Source: Vicugna pacos (lineage: Eukaryota; Chordata; Mammalia; Artiodactyla; Camelidae). Taken from it: a stretch of 64,000 nucleotides of DNA. The translations under genes were made by a program, and so were the position numbers. The stretch is taken from NCBI RefSeq assembly GCF_048564905.1, contig NC_133023.1, positions 7,269,001-7,333,000 of the forward strand. Direction: 5' to 3'. Positions 13,084-25,499 of the stretch are shown piece after piece. The notes under the pieces are model-generated. The model was not told the origin of the DNA and ran no database searches. It saw only the letters and a list, made by a program, of their open reading frames with translations. Positions within the stretch are counted from its first letter, which is position 1. Each line of letters begins with the position of its first letter.

Positions 13084-13742
13084 GAATCAGTAATGCTGCC
13101 CAGGAAGTTTCCTACTGGGGCTGAAGTAATTTTGGAGGGCGGCGGGGAGGGGGGGCAGGGAGCTCAAGGGTGCTTCTGGAACACAAAGTTCTGAGAAGTG
13201 CTCTGCAAAAAAGTAGTTGCAAAACCCCAAACCACATGAAATTAGCTTGATTCTGAGTTGACAGTGGAATTTGAAACCAGCTGTATTTCATCCTAAAATG
13301 TTAGCGCTATAAACCCTTCATCAAACCTGGAGACAATTATTTTCTCGCTATCTGGACAAGACCACATTTCTAGAGGCTGAATTTTTCCAGGGTAGATTCT
13401 GCATTCCCATTTTCCTTTTGTAGAGCGCTCCTCTCGCAGACTTGTATAAACAAGCTTCACTCGAGAATGAAGGATGCTATGACATTCAGCTTTATTCGAC
13501 CCTCTGTGATGCCCCTACTAAAAATCATAACAGGAATTGTTACAAAACACACATATCACATTGGCATTCCCAGGCTTCTGAGAAATACACAGTAAGGCCA
13601 AAAATTGATTTTAAAAGGGTCATTTGAGAAAGTTTAGGAAAACAGTGGTATTTCATTAAAAGAGTAGTTTCTTTACTTCATTTACCAGTTCTGGATCCAC
13701 AGTCAAAATATCTAAACTACCTAGAACTTAAAACAGGTAAAA

Positions 13743-13823
13743 GGAGGGAGGGTATAGCTCAGTGGTAGAGCTTAGCATGCGCAAGGTCCTGGGTTCAATC
13801 CCCAGTACCTGTATTTAAAAAAA
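13743..13823 (+). repeat. Camelid tRNA-derived SINE (Vic-1-like)
   Basis: The head reads GGGAGGGTATAGCTCAGTGG and continues through an A box and 'ggtcctgggttcaatccccag', the B box, then a short A-rich tail. A few bases of the A-box region are missing compared with the copy at 41.8 kb. Flanks AAAACAGGTAAAA (13730-13742) and AAAACAGCTAAAA (13824-13836) form a duplication with one mismatch. It is not a functional tRNA gene. Confidence 0.85.
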
Positions 13824-14159
13824 AAAACAGCTAAAAATTACTAAGGGGCAGCAAAAGGAGACAGCTGAAGCACACTGCATGCTGATTGGACTTTTGGTAA
13901 AAAGCATACTGTTGGCTTGAGTATCTTCAATGATGTCTGCTAATCAGTGAGATATTAAGGAATCATCTGTTTAAACAGAAGTGACGAGTAAAAGAGACAA
14001 AATATAATTGTTTCAAGGAAACAAAAACCTTCGTCTCCTGGCCTAGTGTGTTTTTCTTTCTCGTTGTTGCCGTTTGTTTTAAAGCTGGAGCTATGACTAG
14101 ACAACGGAAAACCATGGCTTTGGCTGGGTACATGAATGATTAAGAGATCATCCATTCAG

Positions 14160-14310
14160 CTATACACCTGTGTGGCCAGCTTGCATAGGGCCCTGTGCTT
14201 TAAAGGATCCCACGCTCGGTTTAATGCTCTGCAATCGCCATCGTGAAATTCTTAATAATTTTTAAACAAAGGGCCCCGCATTCTCATTTTGCAGAGGGCT
14301 CTGTAGATTG
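14160..14310. repeat. Old interspersed repeat-like block, unclassified
   Basis: The sequence 'gggccctgtgctttaaaggatcccacgctcggtttaatgctctgc...cttaataatttttaaacaaagggccccgcattctcattttgc' follows a pattern I have seen repeated in mammalian genomes, but I cannot assign the family. Confidence 0.4.
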
Positions 14311-16339
14311 TGTAGCCTGTCCCATCCATATGCTTATTCAGTGTGTAGTTGGGAGCACTGTCAGAATAAGATGCTGGCCTTCCTGGGGACCACAGGGATG
14401 TCCAACATGATGCTCTTGCTGAAGGAGCTTATTTAGAGTCTAAGAAAGGAGATAAGACATGTCCAAGGACCTTGAGAACATGCAGCCAAATAGCATAATT
14501 CAGTGAGAGAGGCCTAGGTGCTCCTCCGTTCACAGGACGACGGTAAGATCACTTCCAGCTGGGAAAACCCAAAATGCCTCATGAATGGGGTGTCATTGGA
14601 ACTCGGACTTTCAAACAGATTCTTAGTACTTATTTCTCTGTAGGAAAATATAAAAATAGAGGAGTTTTCCTTCTTGCCATCGAGTCCACTTTGTGGTTTT
14701 ATTGTTCTCTGAAGTCACCTTGTTGACTTTGGAGTTTTAATCATAGGATTCCATTGTTTGTTTTTAACTAATGAAGTATGGCCTTCTAGAGAAAATACCT
14801 TTAATTTTTAAAATAGTTTTAATTTTTAAAAATCGGGGGGGCAGGTGCAATCTGAGTGTCTGTCGGCAAACTGCGCTGGAGATGGCCGACGAAACCAATG
14901 AGGAGCGCCACTTTCTGTGGGGGTTGCTCCCAGAGCCTCACGGTTGTGAGGTGGCGGCTAGGAGCTCAAAATCTGTAGTACCACATAAGTGATTCAGGAC
15001 ACACCTCCCCCCACAGGGTGGGTAAACCCTCTCATCTTACTACAAAAGAAAGCAGAGCTCTTTCTCCTCCCAGGGACGACATAACTGTGACACTGAGGAT
15101 GCCAAACCTCTATCTAGAAATCCAACCACTTCCACTTCAGGGCCTTCAAGAAGCCCAGCACATAAAATCCGGCACCAAAGCTCTAATTCCTCGTACCCAG
15201 AGGTCCAGACTCTCAACTTCCACAAGCGCCTTCCTAGAAAACACTCTGCTTAAGAGATTTGATTTTGAGGAAAGCAAAGTGAATGCAATAGTATTCTCTG
15301 AGGTCTGACGTAAAAATGACACATGTATTCTATTCCATAGGCATAAAGCTGCATGTGTGCAATTTTTTAAAAAAGTTATTTTTAGGATATATTTTACCAT
15401 ATTAAATATTCAATATTAAAAGTGAATTTAAAACACCTTTGTATATTAATGGACACAACCACATGGCATGGTTAAGGTTAATACTCTTCGAAAAAGAAGA
15501 ATGTTTTGTACCAAACAGTCAATAAACCTTGCCAAGTACGCAAATATTTTTTTCTTTCCTGCATGGTTTCATCGTTACTCAGTATGTTCTCTATTTCTAG
15601 AATTTAGCCTCCTTGATTCTTAGTGGAACAATGAAGAAGTTTAAATAAATCCACTATGTGTTTTCAAGCCTCTGTGGATAAAGGTCTGTAAGCAAGGTAC
15701 TAGATGATAAAGTACATATTCTGAGATTTTTCTTTCAGTCTTGTCTTATCTAAGCTTGATTTCTCAACTAGACATTTAAACCAGAACCAGATACTCTCTG
15801 GATATCAACTAAGCAGTATCTGTCATTTCTTACAAATTTCTTGTCCCACATAATACAATTAAAAGAATTCTCATTATTTTTAGAAGCTTATTTAATAATC
15901 TAATTCCCCATGAGAGAAAAACAGTCAACATTTAAATCAAATTATTTACTTGTACTTTGTGACAAAATCAAGGCAGAAAAGGAGGCATTTTTAACACTGC
16001 AGGTTTTATGAGTTATGTTAAGATTGCAGGTCAGGGATTTTGGGTCTTCAGTCTGCAATATAAAGTTTAGTTGAGTATTTCTTTCTCTGAGGAAAAGAAC
16101 AGAATAATAAAGATACATGTGACTAAAATTCAACAGCCAAGCCTACTTGAATGAAACCACCGTCTGGCAGAATTTATGAGAGAAAAATAACCTCGTGTAA
16201 GCAGCAGTTGGCTTTAGAAAGAGGTGGCATAACAGAACCAAATCCAAGAACAGCAAGGTTTACCTTTGCCCTCATTTCCCATCTTAAGAACTGTGGCAAC
16301 ATCACATGTTTCCAACTTGAGCGTCCTGATCCTTATAAC

Positions 16340-16498
16340 CAGTACACGTTGGCATTCTGGTAACTCGCTGACCCACATTTTTGGTGGCCAAACTGTGGTT
16401 AGTGTGGGCCAAGGAGCCAGGAATTGCTGACTCGACTCTTTCTGAAGGTTGTGGCTCCACAGGAACCAGTGGGCAATGGTCAGATTCGTCTTCTGTGC
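16340..16498 (-). CDS. Candidate internal exon of the same minus-strand gene
   Basis: On the minus strand a pyrimidine-rich tract (CTTCTCACTCCCACTGTCACGTGCTACAG) ends at 16499, followed by an open frame beginning TEDESDHCPLVPVEPQPSE. The composition (acidic, Pro- and Ser-rich, no low-complexity run) looks like disordered protein sequence. The segment needs one base from the previous exon, and exon 1 leaves exactly one; the junction would create a Gly codon. If it ends at ACTG|GTTATA (16340) the length is 159 nt, a multiple of three, and the phase is kept. That donor is weak; GTG|GGTCAG slightly upstream is a weak alternative. The frame itself continues to a stop at 16302. No function can be assigned. 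Confidence 0.42.
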
Positions 16499-16808
16499 CT
16501 GTAGCACGTGACAGTGGGAGTGAGAAGGAATACAATTAGCAAATGGGACAAGACTCCTTTCTGGGTGCCAATGGAACGCTCAGAAGATCTGACACAAAGA
16601 ACTAGGTCTGCAAACCAATCTCCATTTAAGGCATGTCTCTGTTACATGGCAGAAGGAAGGTTTATGCTGTTTCTAGTTCATTATTCTTTTCAAACTGCCT
16701 TGTGAATTACGAAGAACTTGCTCATCAGAGCTATGTGTCAATCTGGCTCAAGTAGAGAGGATTTTGCAACTTCTTTGAACACGTGAGAGCATCATCATTC
16801 TGTCTAAA

Positions 16809-16997
16809 GCAATGCTTCTCAAAGTGTGGTCCCCAAACCAGCAGCGACAGCTGGGGGGCAGTTAGATAAAAATGTAGCAGATTCCCAGGCTCCATCTCAG
16901 TCCTACAGAATCACAATTCTGATGTTCAGTCCCAACAATCTGTGTTTTACCAAGCTTTCCATGTGACTCTGTTGCACACTCAACTTGAGAACCACTG
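16809..16997 (+). mobile_element. MER20-type hAT-Charlie MITE, near full length
   Basis: Runs from 'atgcttctcaaagtgtggtccccaaaccagcag' to 'ctgttgcacactcaacttgagaaccactg', matching both ends of the family, with the internal 'caatctgtgttttaccaagc' segment. Compact and without coding capacity. Confidence 0.75.
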
Positions 16998-19559
16998 ATC
17001 TAAAGAATCACGGCAGAGGTGACTTCTATGAGGGTAAAGTGTCGGCTTCCCCGGGGAAATGGGCTGCTTGCTAAAGTGTTACCAGGGGCACTTCAACTTG
17101 TTTTTTATCCATGAAATCAGACCACTCTAGTTTAGTTGAAAAAAATAAGCCATCTGCTCCCTCGAATGCTGTCATTTGGTTTGATCAAATTTGAGTTGGC
17201 AAAGACTTCCCTAAAACCCCCAAGCACAAGATATAATTTGTATTACCAACTAGTAATTTTTTGGACCATTCTCCAGAAACTGTTGTTGGTTTCTGTGCAA
17301 GCAGAATGTTTACTTTCTCCTTGAAATACATTTTTCCAAATTTATAGGCCCAAAGAATTTTACAGTTGGGACAGATCTTTAAAATTCATCAACATATATA
17401 TTTTTTTAACCCAGGAAGAAATTCGGGTCACCAGATAAAGACTGTAAGAATTTACGCACAGAAATCTTCATGGGTTAAATCAGAGTAGGTGGCCGGCTGC
17501 TAAATTATAAATTCCTCTATTGGAATCTGAAATCAAGGACCACATCTTAATTCATCTCTTCTCTCCTCTTCCACATCACAGTTCCTGGGACAGTGTTGGC
17601 ACAGTTCAATAAACGTTTTTTGAAAAATGATATGAAATAAAATGTCTGTTCCTTTTCCCTTGCTCCTATAGGAGTGAAAAAAGGCATTTTCTTCCAGTCT
17701 GCCAGAAGGGATGAGTGAAGATGAAAAGCTACTTCAGTTTCTATTAAATAATAGGTTACTAATTTTAAGCTACCAACCTCGTAGCTTGTGATCGTATAAA
17801 ATGGATTCTATTAACAAGAGGGCCAGGACAACGACTGGGAATTCTCAGGACTGAGATCTGCTGGAAAGGCGACGTGGAGATGTTTGTGCAGCACATGCTC
17901 ACTGCTATGTCTGGCCCAAGTCAATTTTACTTAGCACCATAAAAACAGACTTAGCTTATGATATTTTAAGCATCTTAAATAAAGCAAGATTTATGCTGTT
18001 GGGTACGACTTTGGACCTTCCACCGTACCAGGTTTTCCACAGGTCTGGAGAGGCAAGAAACTGTTTCTTTATGCGTCGCAAGTGCAAAGTGGGAAGCCCC
18101 CTCCTTCTCCCTTCTAATATCACCAGGAATGAACAGGCAGAGTGTTTCCCATAATTCAGCAATAACTGGGCTATTATTCTTTAATGCTTCAGTTTATTAA
18201 TGTAACCACTGTGTCATTCCTACCATGCCCATGTAATTAAATTACCCGACAGACATTTGATATGAAGCTTTCAATCCTCACAAAAGCCCAGACTTTCTAT
18301 GCCCCTTTGTGAGTCCCTAATGAATGAGTGGTACAGACACTTCTGTCATCCACGTTCACTCACTGTCCTCTCTGACTGCTCTCCTGTGTCACGAGGGCTT
18401 GCTCCTGCAGACAAACTGGGAACCGTTCAAAAGCGGAGGGTCACATTTCCAACAACAACAAGCACTAGGCATGCGATCACCTTCCTTTCTCTTTGTCTGG
18501 CTAAACCAGAGGCTGACCAAATTCCAAAGCCACCACCCGCGTGGATCAACAGTACATTCTTAAACCTTGGCTACTGAGTGCTAAACCCTCCTTAGGTCAT
18601 GAGTATAAATGGAAAAAATAAACTGAAAAAAAAGTTAAAGCCATTACTGTGTCCATCCAAATATATGCCATCTTGTGACCTTCTGAAAAGGAAAACAGTT
18701 TCAACTTAAAAATTAAGTGTTTAACTTTCACATTTTGCAAATGGAGCTAGAATAATGAACCCACGTGCTATCCTAATCTACCTTGTGAAAAGGTACTTGT
18801 GATTATTAATAAAGTAATGGTTTTTCTAAATCACTCAACTGTTCAAGTTGTTAATTTCAAAGCACGACTTACTCTAAATGTTGTAGAACTTGGACATGAA
18901 CGCTTTAAAAGACTGTACAATAGGAATTCTTTTATTTCTAGAAATAGCACTTTAGAGACACTAGATGTTTCTCTAGATTAAAAAAAAACATTTTGCACCT
19001 AACAAAATGTAACACAATTAGCTTAGTAAATATTTGTCATTAGGATAGCCAGATTTGAATGCAAATCCTGACACGTGATTTTTGAATATTTAAATTACAT
19101 GCTTTATACATGGCGGGAAGAATATGAGGAAATTTAATTGTATAGGAATAAAAATTGAGATCTAATCTCAAAAACAATTATTTTGCTTCTATAAGAAGCA
19201 TCAAAGCAAAGCATATGATGCCCACCCCAGATTTAGGAAATTAGAAATGTTCCAACCAACCAATCTTTGAGATCAGATATTTGGGGAAAAAAAAAATCAC
19301 ATCTTACTGGAATCTAAGTAATTTAAACATGGTTAAAATCTGAGTAACAATTACTCTATTACTTTGCTCCTTAGTGTTGAAGTTTGTTATCTATATGTGA
19401 CTAATACAATTTTAATTTATGCACTGTCTCAAGTACACAGGTAGACAAGAAAAAAATTAAGTTTAAATCTTGAAAATATTTGAGATGAAAAGAATACTTG
19501 TAGTTATTAATAACTACTCTTTCTGTTAGTCTCAAAAGGCAATAAAGGCATAAGAAAAC

Positions 19560-22500
19560 ATCAAAAACAGAGAAGAAAAATAGACAACAAATAGCGGGGT
19601 AGTAGACCTACTTTTAACAATACTGATAATTACACTAAGTACAAAGGGATCAAGCACCCCAATTAGAAAGCAGAGTGTCAGACTGGACTAATATATATAG
19701 ATCTATAAAGCTGTATGCTGTGTAGATGAGATGACTTTAAACAAAAACACAAAAAGCTAAATGTAAGAAGACAGAAAAAGATATACCATGCAAATACTCA
19801 GCATAAAAAATTGGCAGAGCTATACTAATGTCACTCACGTAAGATAGTCAATGAATATTGCTATAGGAACATTTCATAATGACAGGGCAAATTGTCAGGA
19901 TGACGTAACGATATTAAATGCGTATGTTTTTAATAAGATAGCTTCAAATTAAATGAAGAAAAAATGCCAGAACTAAAGAAGGAAAAAGACAAATCCATGC
20001 TCATAGTTGTAGATTTTTATACTTCCTTTTAAGGAGCAGATAAAAAACAATTAGACAAAAAAAAAAATCAGGTCTTTAAAAAAAAGCCCCAAATATTTGA
20101 AAACTAAACACACTGCTAAATAATCCATGAGTAAAAGAAGAAATCACAAGGAAAATTAATAATTTGAACTGCATGGAGAAGAAAGCTGAATGTATCATAA
20201 ATTGTGAGATGAAGCTAAAACACTGCTTAGAGGGCAATTTGTAGAGTTAAATGTTTATAAAAGAAGAAAAGTTTAAAATCAGTGATCTACATTTACACCT
20301 TACGTAGCTAAAAAACAGCAAATTAAACCCAAAGTAATGGAAGGAAGGGAAAAAAAAGATAAAAGCAGTAAACAATAAAATAGCCAATAAACAACAGCTA
20401 TTTAACAAAGCCAAAAATTGATTTTTTTTAACCTACTAATAAAATTCACAAACTTTTGGCAATACTGATCAAGGAAAAATAGAAAACATGAATCATCTAT
20501 ATCAGAATCTAACATTCTGCAGGCATCAAAGAAATAAAGTAACATTATAAGCAATTTTATGCCAATGATTTTGATAACTTAGTTGGAAGGGACAGCTGTG
20601 TAGAAAAACAAATTACTAAAACTGACACAAGATAAAACAGAAATTCTTAATAGTCTTACATCTATTTAATAAACTGAATTGAAATGAAAATTCTTTCCCC
20701 AAAGAAAACATGAGGCCCAGAGGGTTTTACTAGTCAATGTTATCATACATTTAAAGAAAAAATACTGCCAATTTTACAAACTTTCATAAAATAGACGAAG
20801 AGGAAATGTTCTTTGAACTTATTTCATGAAGCCAGCAGAAATCTGATTTAAAAAACTGAGAAAGCAAATATAGTCTAAGAAAATAAAATCACTAATCAAT
20901 ATCCCTCATGAAGATAGGCATGGATGTCTTGAACTAAATGTTGGCAAATCAGGCCCAGCAACATGTAAAAAGCGTAAGACATCACAACCAGGTATATAAG
21001 GTTAAGACTTAAAACCAACCAACCAATATAATTTACAGCATTAATAGCAAGATGGAGAAAAACCATATGATCAATTCAATGAAGACAGGTAAGAAATTTT
21101 ATAAATAAAATTCAACATCCATTCAATGATGTAAAACTCTATAAATCAGGAATTGAAGGCAACTATCTAAACCTAATAAAGAGCATCTATGGAAAAACCT
21201 ACAGTTGACATCATACTTTCTTGTGAAATATCTGAACACTTTCTCCCAAGATTAGGAACAAGGCAAAAATGTCTGCTCTAAGCACTGATATTCAACCATG
21301 TACTGGACCTACAGCCAGGGCAATAAAGCAAGAAAAATAAATAAAAGACATGAAGATTTAAAAGGAAACAAACCTATCCTTTTTTAAAAACTGCATGACT
21401 TTATACAAAAAAATTGAGGAAACTACAAAACAATTGCTCAAACTAATAATTACATTTAACAAAGTCATAGAATGCAACATTAATATAAAAATCAATCATA
21501 TCTTATATAACAGAATAAAATACAGGGAACTGATTTAACTAAAGATATGCAAGACCTAGATTGCAAACTAAAATACTGCTGAGAGATATTTTAAAAGATA
21601 GGAATAAATGGATAGATATACCACAGTTATTGCTTGAAAGAGTCAATACTGTTAAGATGTCAATTCTCCTCTAATTGATCTGTACATTCAATGCAATTCC
21701 TGTTAAAAGCCTCAAGGCTGTTTCGTAGAAACAGACAAGTTGAGTCCAACATTCATATGAAAATACAAAGGAACAAGAATGGCCAATCTTTAAAAAGATA
21801 ACAAAGTTGGAGAACTCATCCCACTTTATTTGAAAACTATAAAGCTACAGTAGTCAACAGTTTGTTTTTGGCTTAAGGAGAGACTGAGACCAATGAAACA
21901 AAATAGAACCCAGAAATATATTCACATATATGGTCAGCTGATTTTCAACAAAGGAGAGCCAATGTAATTAAACGGGGAAAGGCACAGTCTTTTCATCAAA
22001 TGGTGCTGAAATAACTAGAAAAATCACATCAGAAAAGATGAACCTTGACCTCTACATCATGTTACACAGTCATTAAATCAAGATGTATCAGACCTAAACT
22101 TGAAAGCTAAAACTGGAAAGATTCTAGAAAAAAAACTGGACTCAAACATCTCACAACCATAGAGTAAATATTTTTTAATAGAGGAAATGAAAGTAATAAA
22201 CAAAAAATTGAAAATTGTGTTTCATCTAAATTTAAAAGTTCTGCCCAAAGATATGCTAAGAAAATGAAAAGGCAAGATATATAGACCAGAAAAAATAGTT
22301 TATCTATCGCCACACATACATATCTGACATAGTAAGTATATCCAGAATATATATAGTACCCCTATAATTCAATAATACAAAGATAATCAACCCAGTAAAA
22401 ATGGGTAAAAAATGTCAAATTTTTACAGTGGGAAGTGTATGAATCACTGATAAGTACAGAAAAAAAGTTGTTGTTTTTTTTTTTACCATTGCTGTTTGTC

Positions 22501-22985
22501 ATCAAGGAAATGTAAATTAAAACCATAAAGTACCATTTTATGGTTACTGGAATGGTAAAGATTAAAAAGACATCAGCAAATGTTGGTGAGGATGTGAAGT
22601 AACCAGAATAATCTTCACACACGACTGGTGAGAGTGTAAAACAGTACAAGTACTTTGGAAAACTGTTCTGCATTTTCTAGTACATGTAAACATACACTCA
22701 TGCCGTTCCCGGCAATTCTCTTAGGCCCTTAGTGAAGGGAAATGAAAACACATGTCATCACAAAGACTTACACACAAATGTTACAGAGAAGCTTTGTTCC
22801 TAACATCTCCAAACTGTATAACCCAAATACCCATCAAAGGTGAATGCATAAATAAATTGTGGTAGGTTGCTGCAACGGAATACTACTCAGCCAAAAAATG
22901 GAACAAAAATTGACGTAGGCAACAACATGGGTGAATCTCAAAGCATTATGTCAAACAAAGAAGCCAAACACAAAGAGCACACAAG
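19560..22985 (+). mobile_element. Old L1 (L1M-type) body, ORF2 region
   Basis: A 3.4-kb AT-rich stretch with successive L1 ORF2 landmarks in order: 'gggatcaagcaccccaattagaaag', 'ccatatgatcaattcaatgaagacagg', 'caatgcaattcctgttaaaagcc', 'tcatatgaaaatacaaaggaacaagaatggcc', 'ggtcagctgattttcaacaaagg', and the end 'gaatactactcagccaaaaaatgg'. Many stops and small indels interrupt it, so it is long dead. Edges are approximate. Confidence 0.8.
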
Positions 22986-25035
22986 GCCTGATTCCATCAA
23001 ATGGCGGGCAAAGTCAGAACAGCCATGGCCTATGGGAAGGGGCCCGAGGGAATTTTCCTGGGCTGAGAACAATGTTTTAGTGGTTGGAGTTGTGCTTACG
23101 TGGCCCTATACACTTATTAACAGGCTCTTCGATCTGTGCATTTCACCTTATGTCAACTGGATCTCAATTAACAAGTTTTGGTGATTCCCAGATTCTTTGC
23201 TCGTGTGAACTCAGGGGTCAATTGCTAATCAAGGTCACTTCTGTTTGGTATCTGGTATCTCTTCCCCTCTTTTCCACCAAAAGTCCATCAGACATAGTAA
23301 GGATTTAGAGACGAGCATGACACACCAATTACATCCTAGCTCCCCTCTGTCCTTATTGCTTGTTGTTTACCCTGTATGCCCTTCCCCCTCCCCACACATT
23401 AAAAGAAAATCTATGATCTATTCTCTAACAAGGTTAGGGAATTTTTGCTGAATTTTATGTATAGGTGGGTATCAAGCTGAGGTGCTGTTTAAACTTCTTA
23501 GTCTTCAAACTTCAAAATATTCTGCCTTTAAAGGTAAGGAAATTTCTGCAAATAAGTATATAAAATTATTTATGATTTTTCAGGTAGATATATTGTCAAG
23601 GTGTATTGCCTTCTAATACTTCTCTAACCTCTACCACGGAGTAAATACTATAAATTAATTAAAATCAGCTGGCAAGGGTTAAGCTATGATATCCTTAATC
23701 TAAAATTGTCTTTAGTTACCATTCTCACAGAGTTTTAAATCAGAGGGTTTTTTCAAGGTAGAAGGGAGTGGCTGCTTTTCAAGCAACAATTCACAACGTC
23801 CCTATTATTGAGTTTTTCTTTAGAAAGAGCAGAGAAACATTTTGCCTTTGATGTTCATAAGCCATGGATTTTTTCATCGTTTTTGTTCAAGACCCCAACT
23901 CCCTCCCCTCTCCAAAGAGAGCCAAAGATACAGCTGTTCAAAAATGCTGGGGTTTGAGGATGGAGGTGGAGTGTTGTTCTCAAGGTCACCAGGCTGTTTT
24001 CAGCCCTGAATATACGGTAAAAAGCAGAAGACACGCTGACATGGGAACTTAGTCTGTTCATGACCAGAACGTCAGGCTTCTGAATTCCTAGTTATCTTGC
24101 TTTTGCCAGGGTTGCCTCCCTTTCCCTGCTATTAAAGAATTCTTGAAGCTAAGGCTCATTTCCTCTTATTTGTGAGAGCCACTTAAGCTATCCCTTTTTT
24201 TTTTAAATGAAAGTGCTTAAACCTGATTTAAACTTAAACCAAGAAGTAGCACAATCTCTTTAAATAAAATCAGAAACCCCCTTATTCCTTATTTTTCATC
24301 CCTAACCATGGTTCATGACAGCATCCTAACAGTCTCTTTGTGTAATCAGGCATTCATATACAATCACAGGCTTTAGATAATTTGTGGGTATGTATACAGT
24401 ACAGATTCACCTTCAGATACAGTTTATATATATATGAAATATTTTTGAAGAAGTACATGTGTCGTTATTAAATTTACATTGTATCTATATGTGTGTATAA
24501 ATATACAGTCACGCAAATATGTAAGCACATCCTTATCTCAAAACACTCTCTGCCCTTCTCCTCCAGATTTGGGAAATAAACAGTCTAAGAATATTGTTTT
24601 TCATTTTCAAAGAAGTTGGAAAAAGCTTATGAAAATCTTATTTTGATCCCTTCAAAAATATGCTTAGGAACAAACATAAGCTCCAAGGATAAGAGTGATT
24701 TGACAGATTTTCTCAGAATTCTCGAAAAACTGGTTTCTACAAAACCAAGCCAACACATCAAAAACACACACCTGGGCCCTTGTAAAGGAGGCCCTCCCTA
24801 TCAACGCTCATGGGATGCTAGAAACTCCTCTGTACCTGGTTTCAGTAAGTCTGCTCCCTGGGTGGATCCCGTAGCCCCAAATTAAGTCGGTTTGGCGTGT
24901 AGATTTGGGCCAACACCTCGCAGAACATGTCGCTGTTCCCAATGGCAGAGCCTAGAAGGGCAAATGGCACAGAAGATCCCCGCTACAGTCTCAGAAATGC
25001 CACCTCTGAAGAGTGACCTCGATAGGAATGCGTAA

Positions 25036-25415
25036 GGCAGACGGGAAAGGGAGGGAGAAAGGGAGAAAGTGGGAGAGGGTGGGAGGAAGGGACGGAGCAC
25101 GGCAGGCCCAGCAAGAAGAGAGAAGAGGCCAGGAGTGATGGAGAGCAGGGGAGAGGCAGCGTGGAGGGAGGAAAAGTGAGCGCAGGCGAAGACGACGGAG
25201 GGACGGGCCAACAGGGCGGCGGGGAGGGACGTGAGACAGCAGAGGTAGAAAGAGGCCGAGAGAGACAGAAGAGAGCCCAAAAGAGAAAAGAGGGAGAGAT
25301 GGAGGGGCAAGGACACTCTTACAGGAGAAAGAGACGGAGAGATACAGGGGAGAAGAGGTGCACACTGGCAGAGACAAAAGGAGGGACAGAAAAGGGGTGA
25401 GAGGGAGACTGTGCG
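25036..25415 (+). repeat. Purine-rich (GA/GGGA) tract
   Basis: About 380 bases with very few pyrimidines on the plus strand, made of irregular GGGAGAAAG and GAGACAGAG units. The minus strand is therefore a C/T-rich tract at the start of the gene's first intron. It produces long but meaningless open frames (up to about 200 codons) with Ser/Leu/Pro-rich translations. Strand asymmetry like this can support triplex or unusual DNA structure. Confidence 0.85.
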
Positions 25416-25499
25416 AGAGGGGATGTTGGGCTGTCCTTGCCCAGCCTCGAGACCCAAGAAAGAGCCCAGAGACGGCGACAGAGACACCAATAGTTTATC

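Larger units (their letters stand above)
8306..16339. other. Candidate intron with mixed repeats
   Basis: Lies between two candidate exons of the minus-strand gene. It contains MER5A (8495-8714), MER20 (9172-9350), a recent L1 tail (9497-10230), a camelid SINE (13743-13823), a possible MER fragment at 12830-12920 and an old repeat-like block at 14160-14310. A CTCF-like motif sits at 13065-13083. The rest, including 10250-12700 and 15300-16300, is unique AT-rich DNA with nothing I can name. Confidence 0.4.

Noticed and set aside
17956-18162. Minus-strand exon candidate near 18.1 kb
   Set aside because: The acceptor is weak, and the nearest donors leave two bases, which does not fit the phase of the other exons.
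24882-25490. 202-codon minus-strand open frame
   Set aside because: It lies over the C/T-rich strand of the purine tract; the Ser/Leu/Pro repeats are a low-complexity translation, and the true exon 1 uses a different position with a splice donor.
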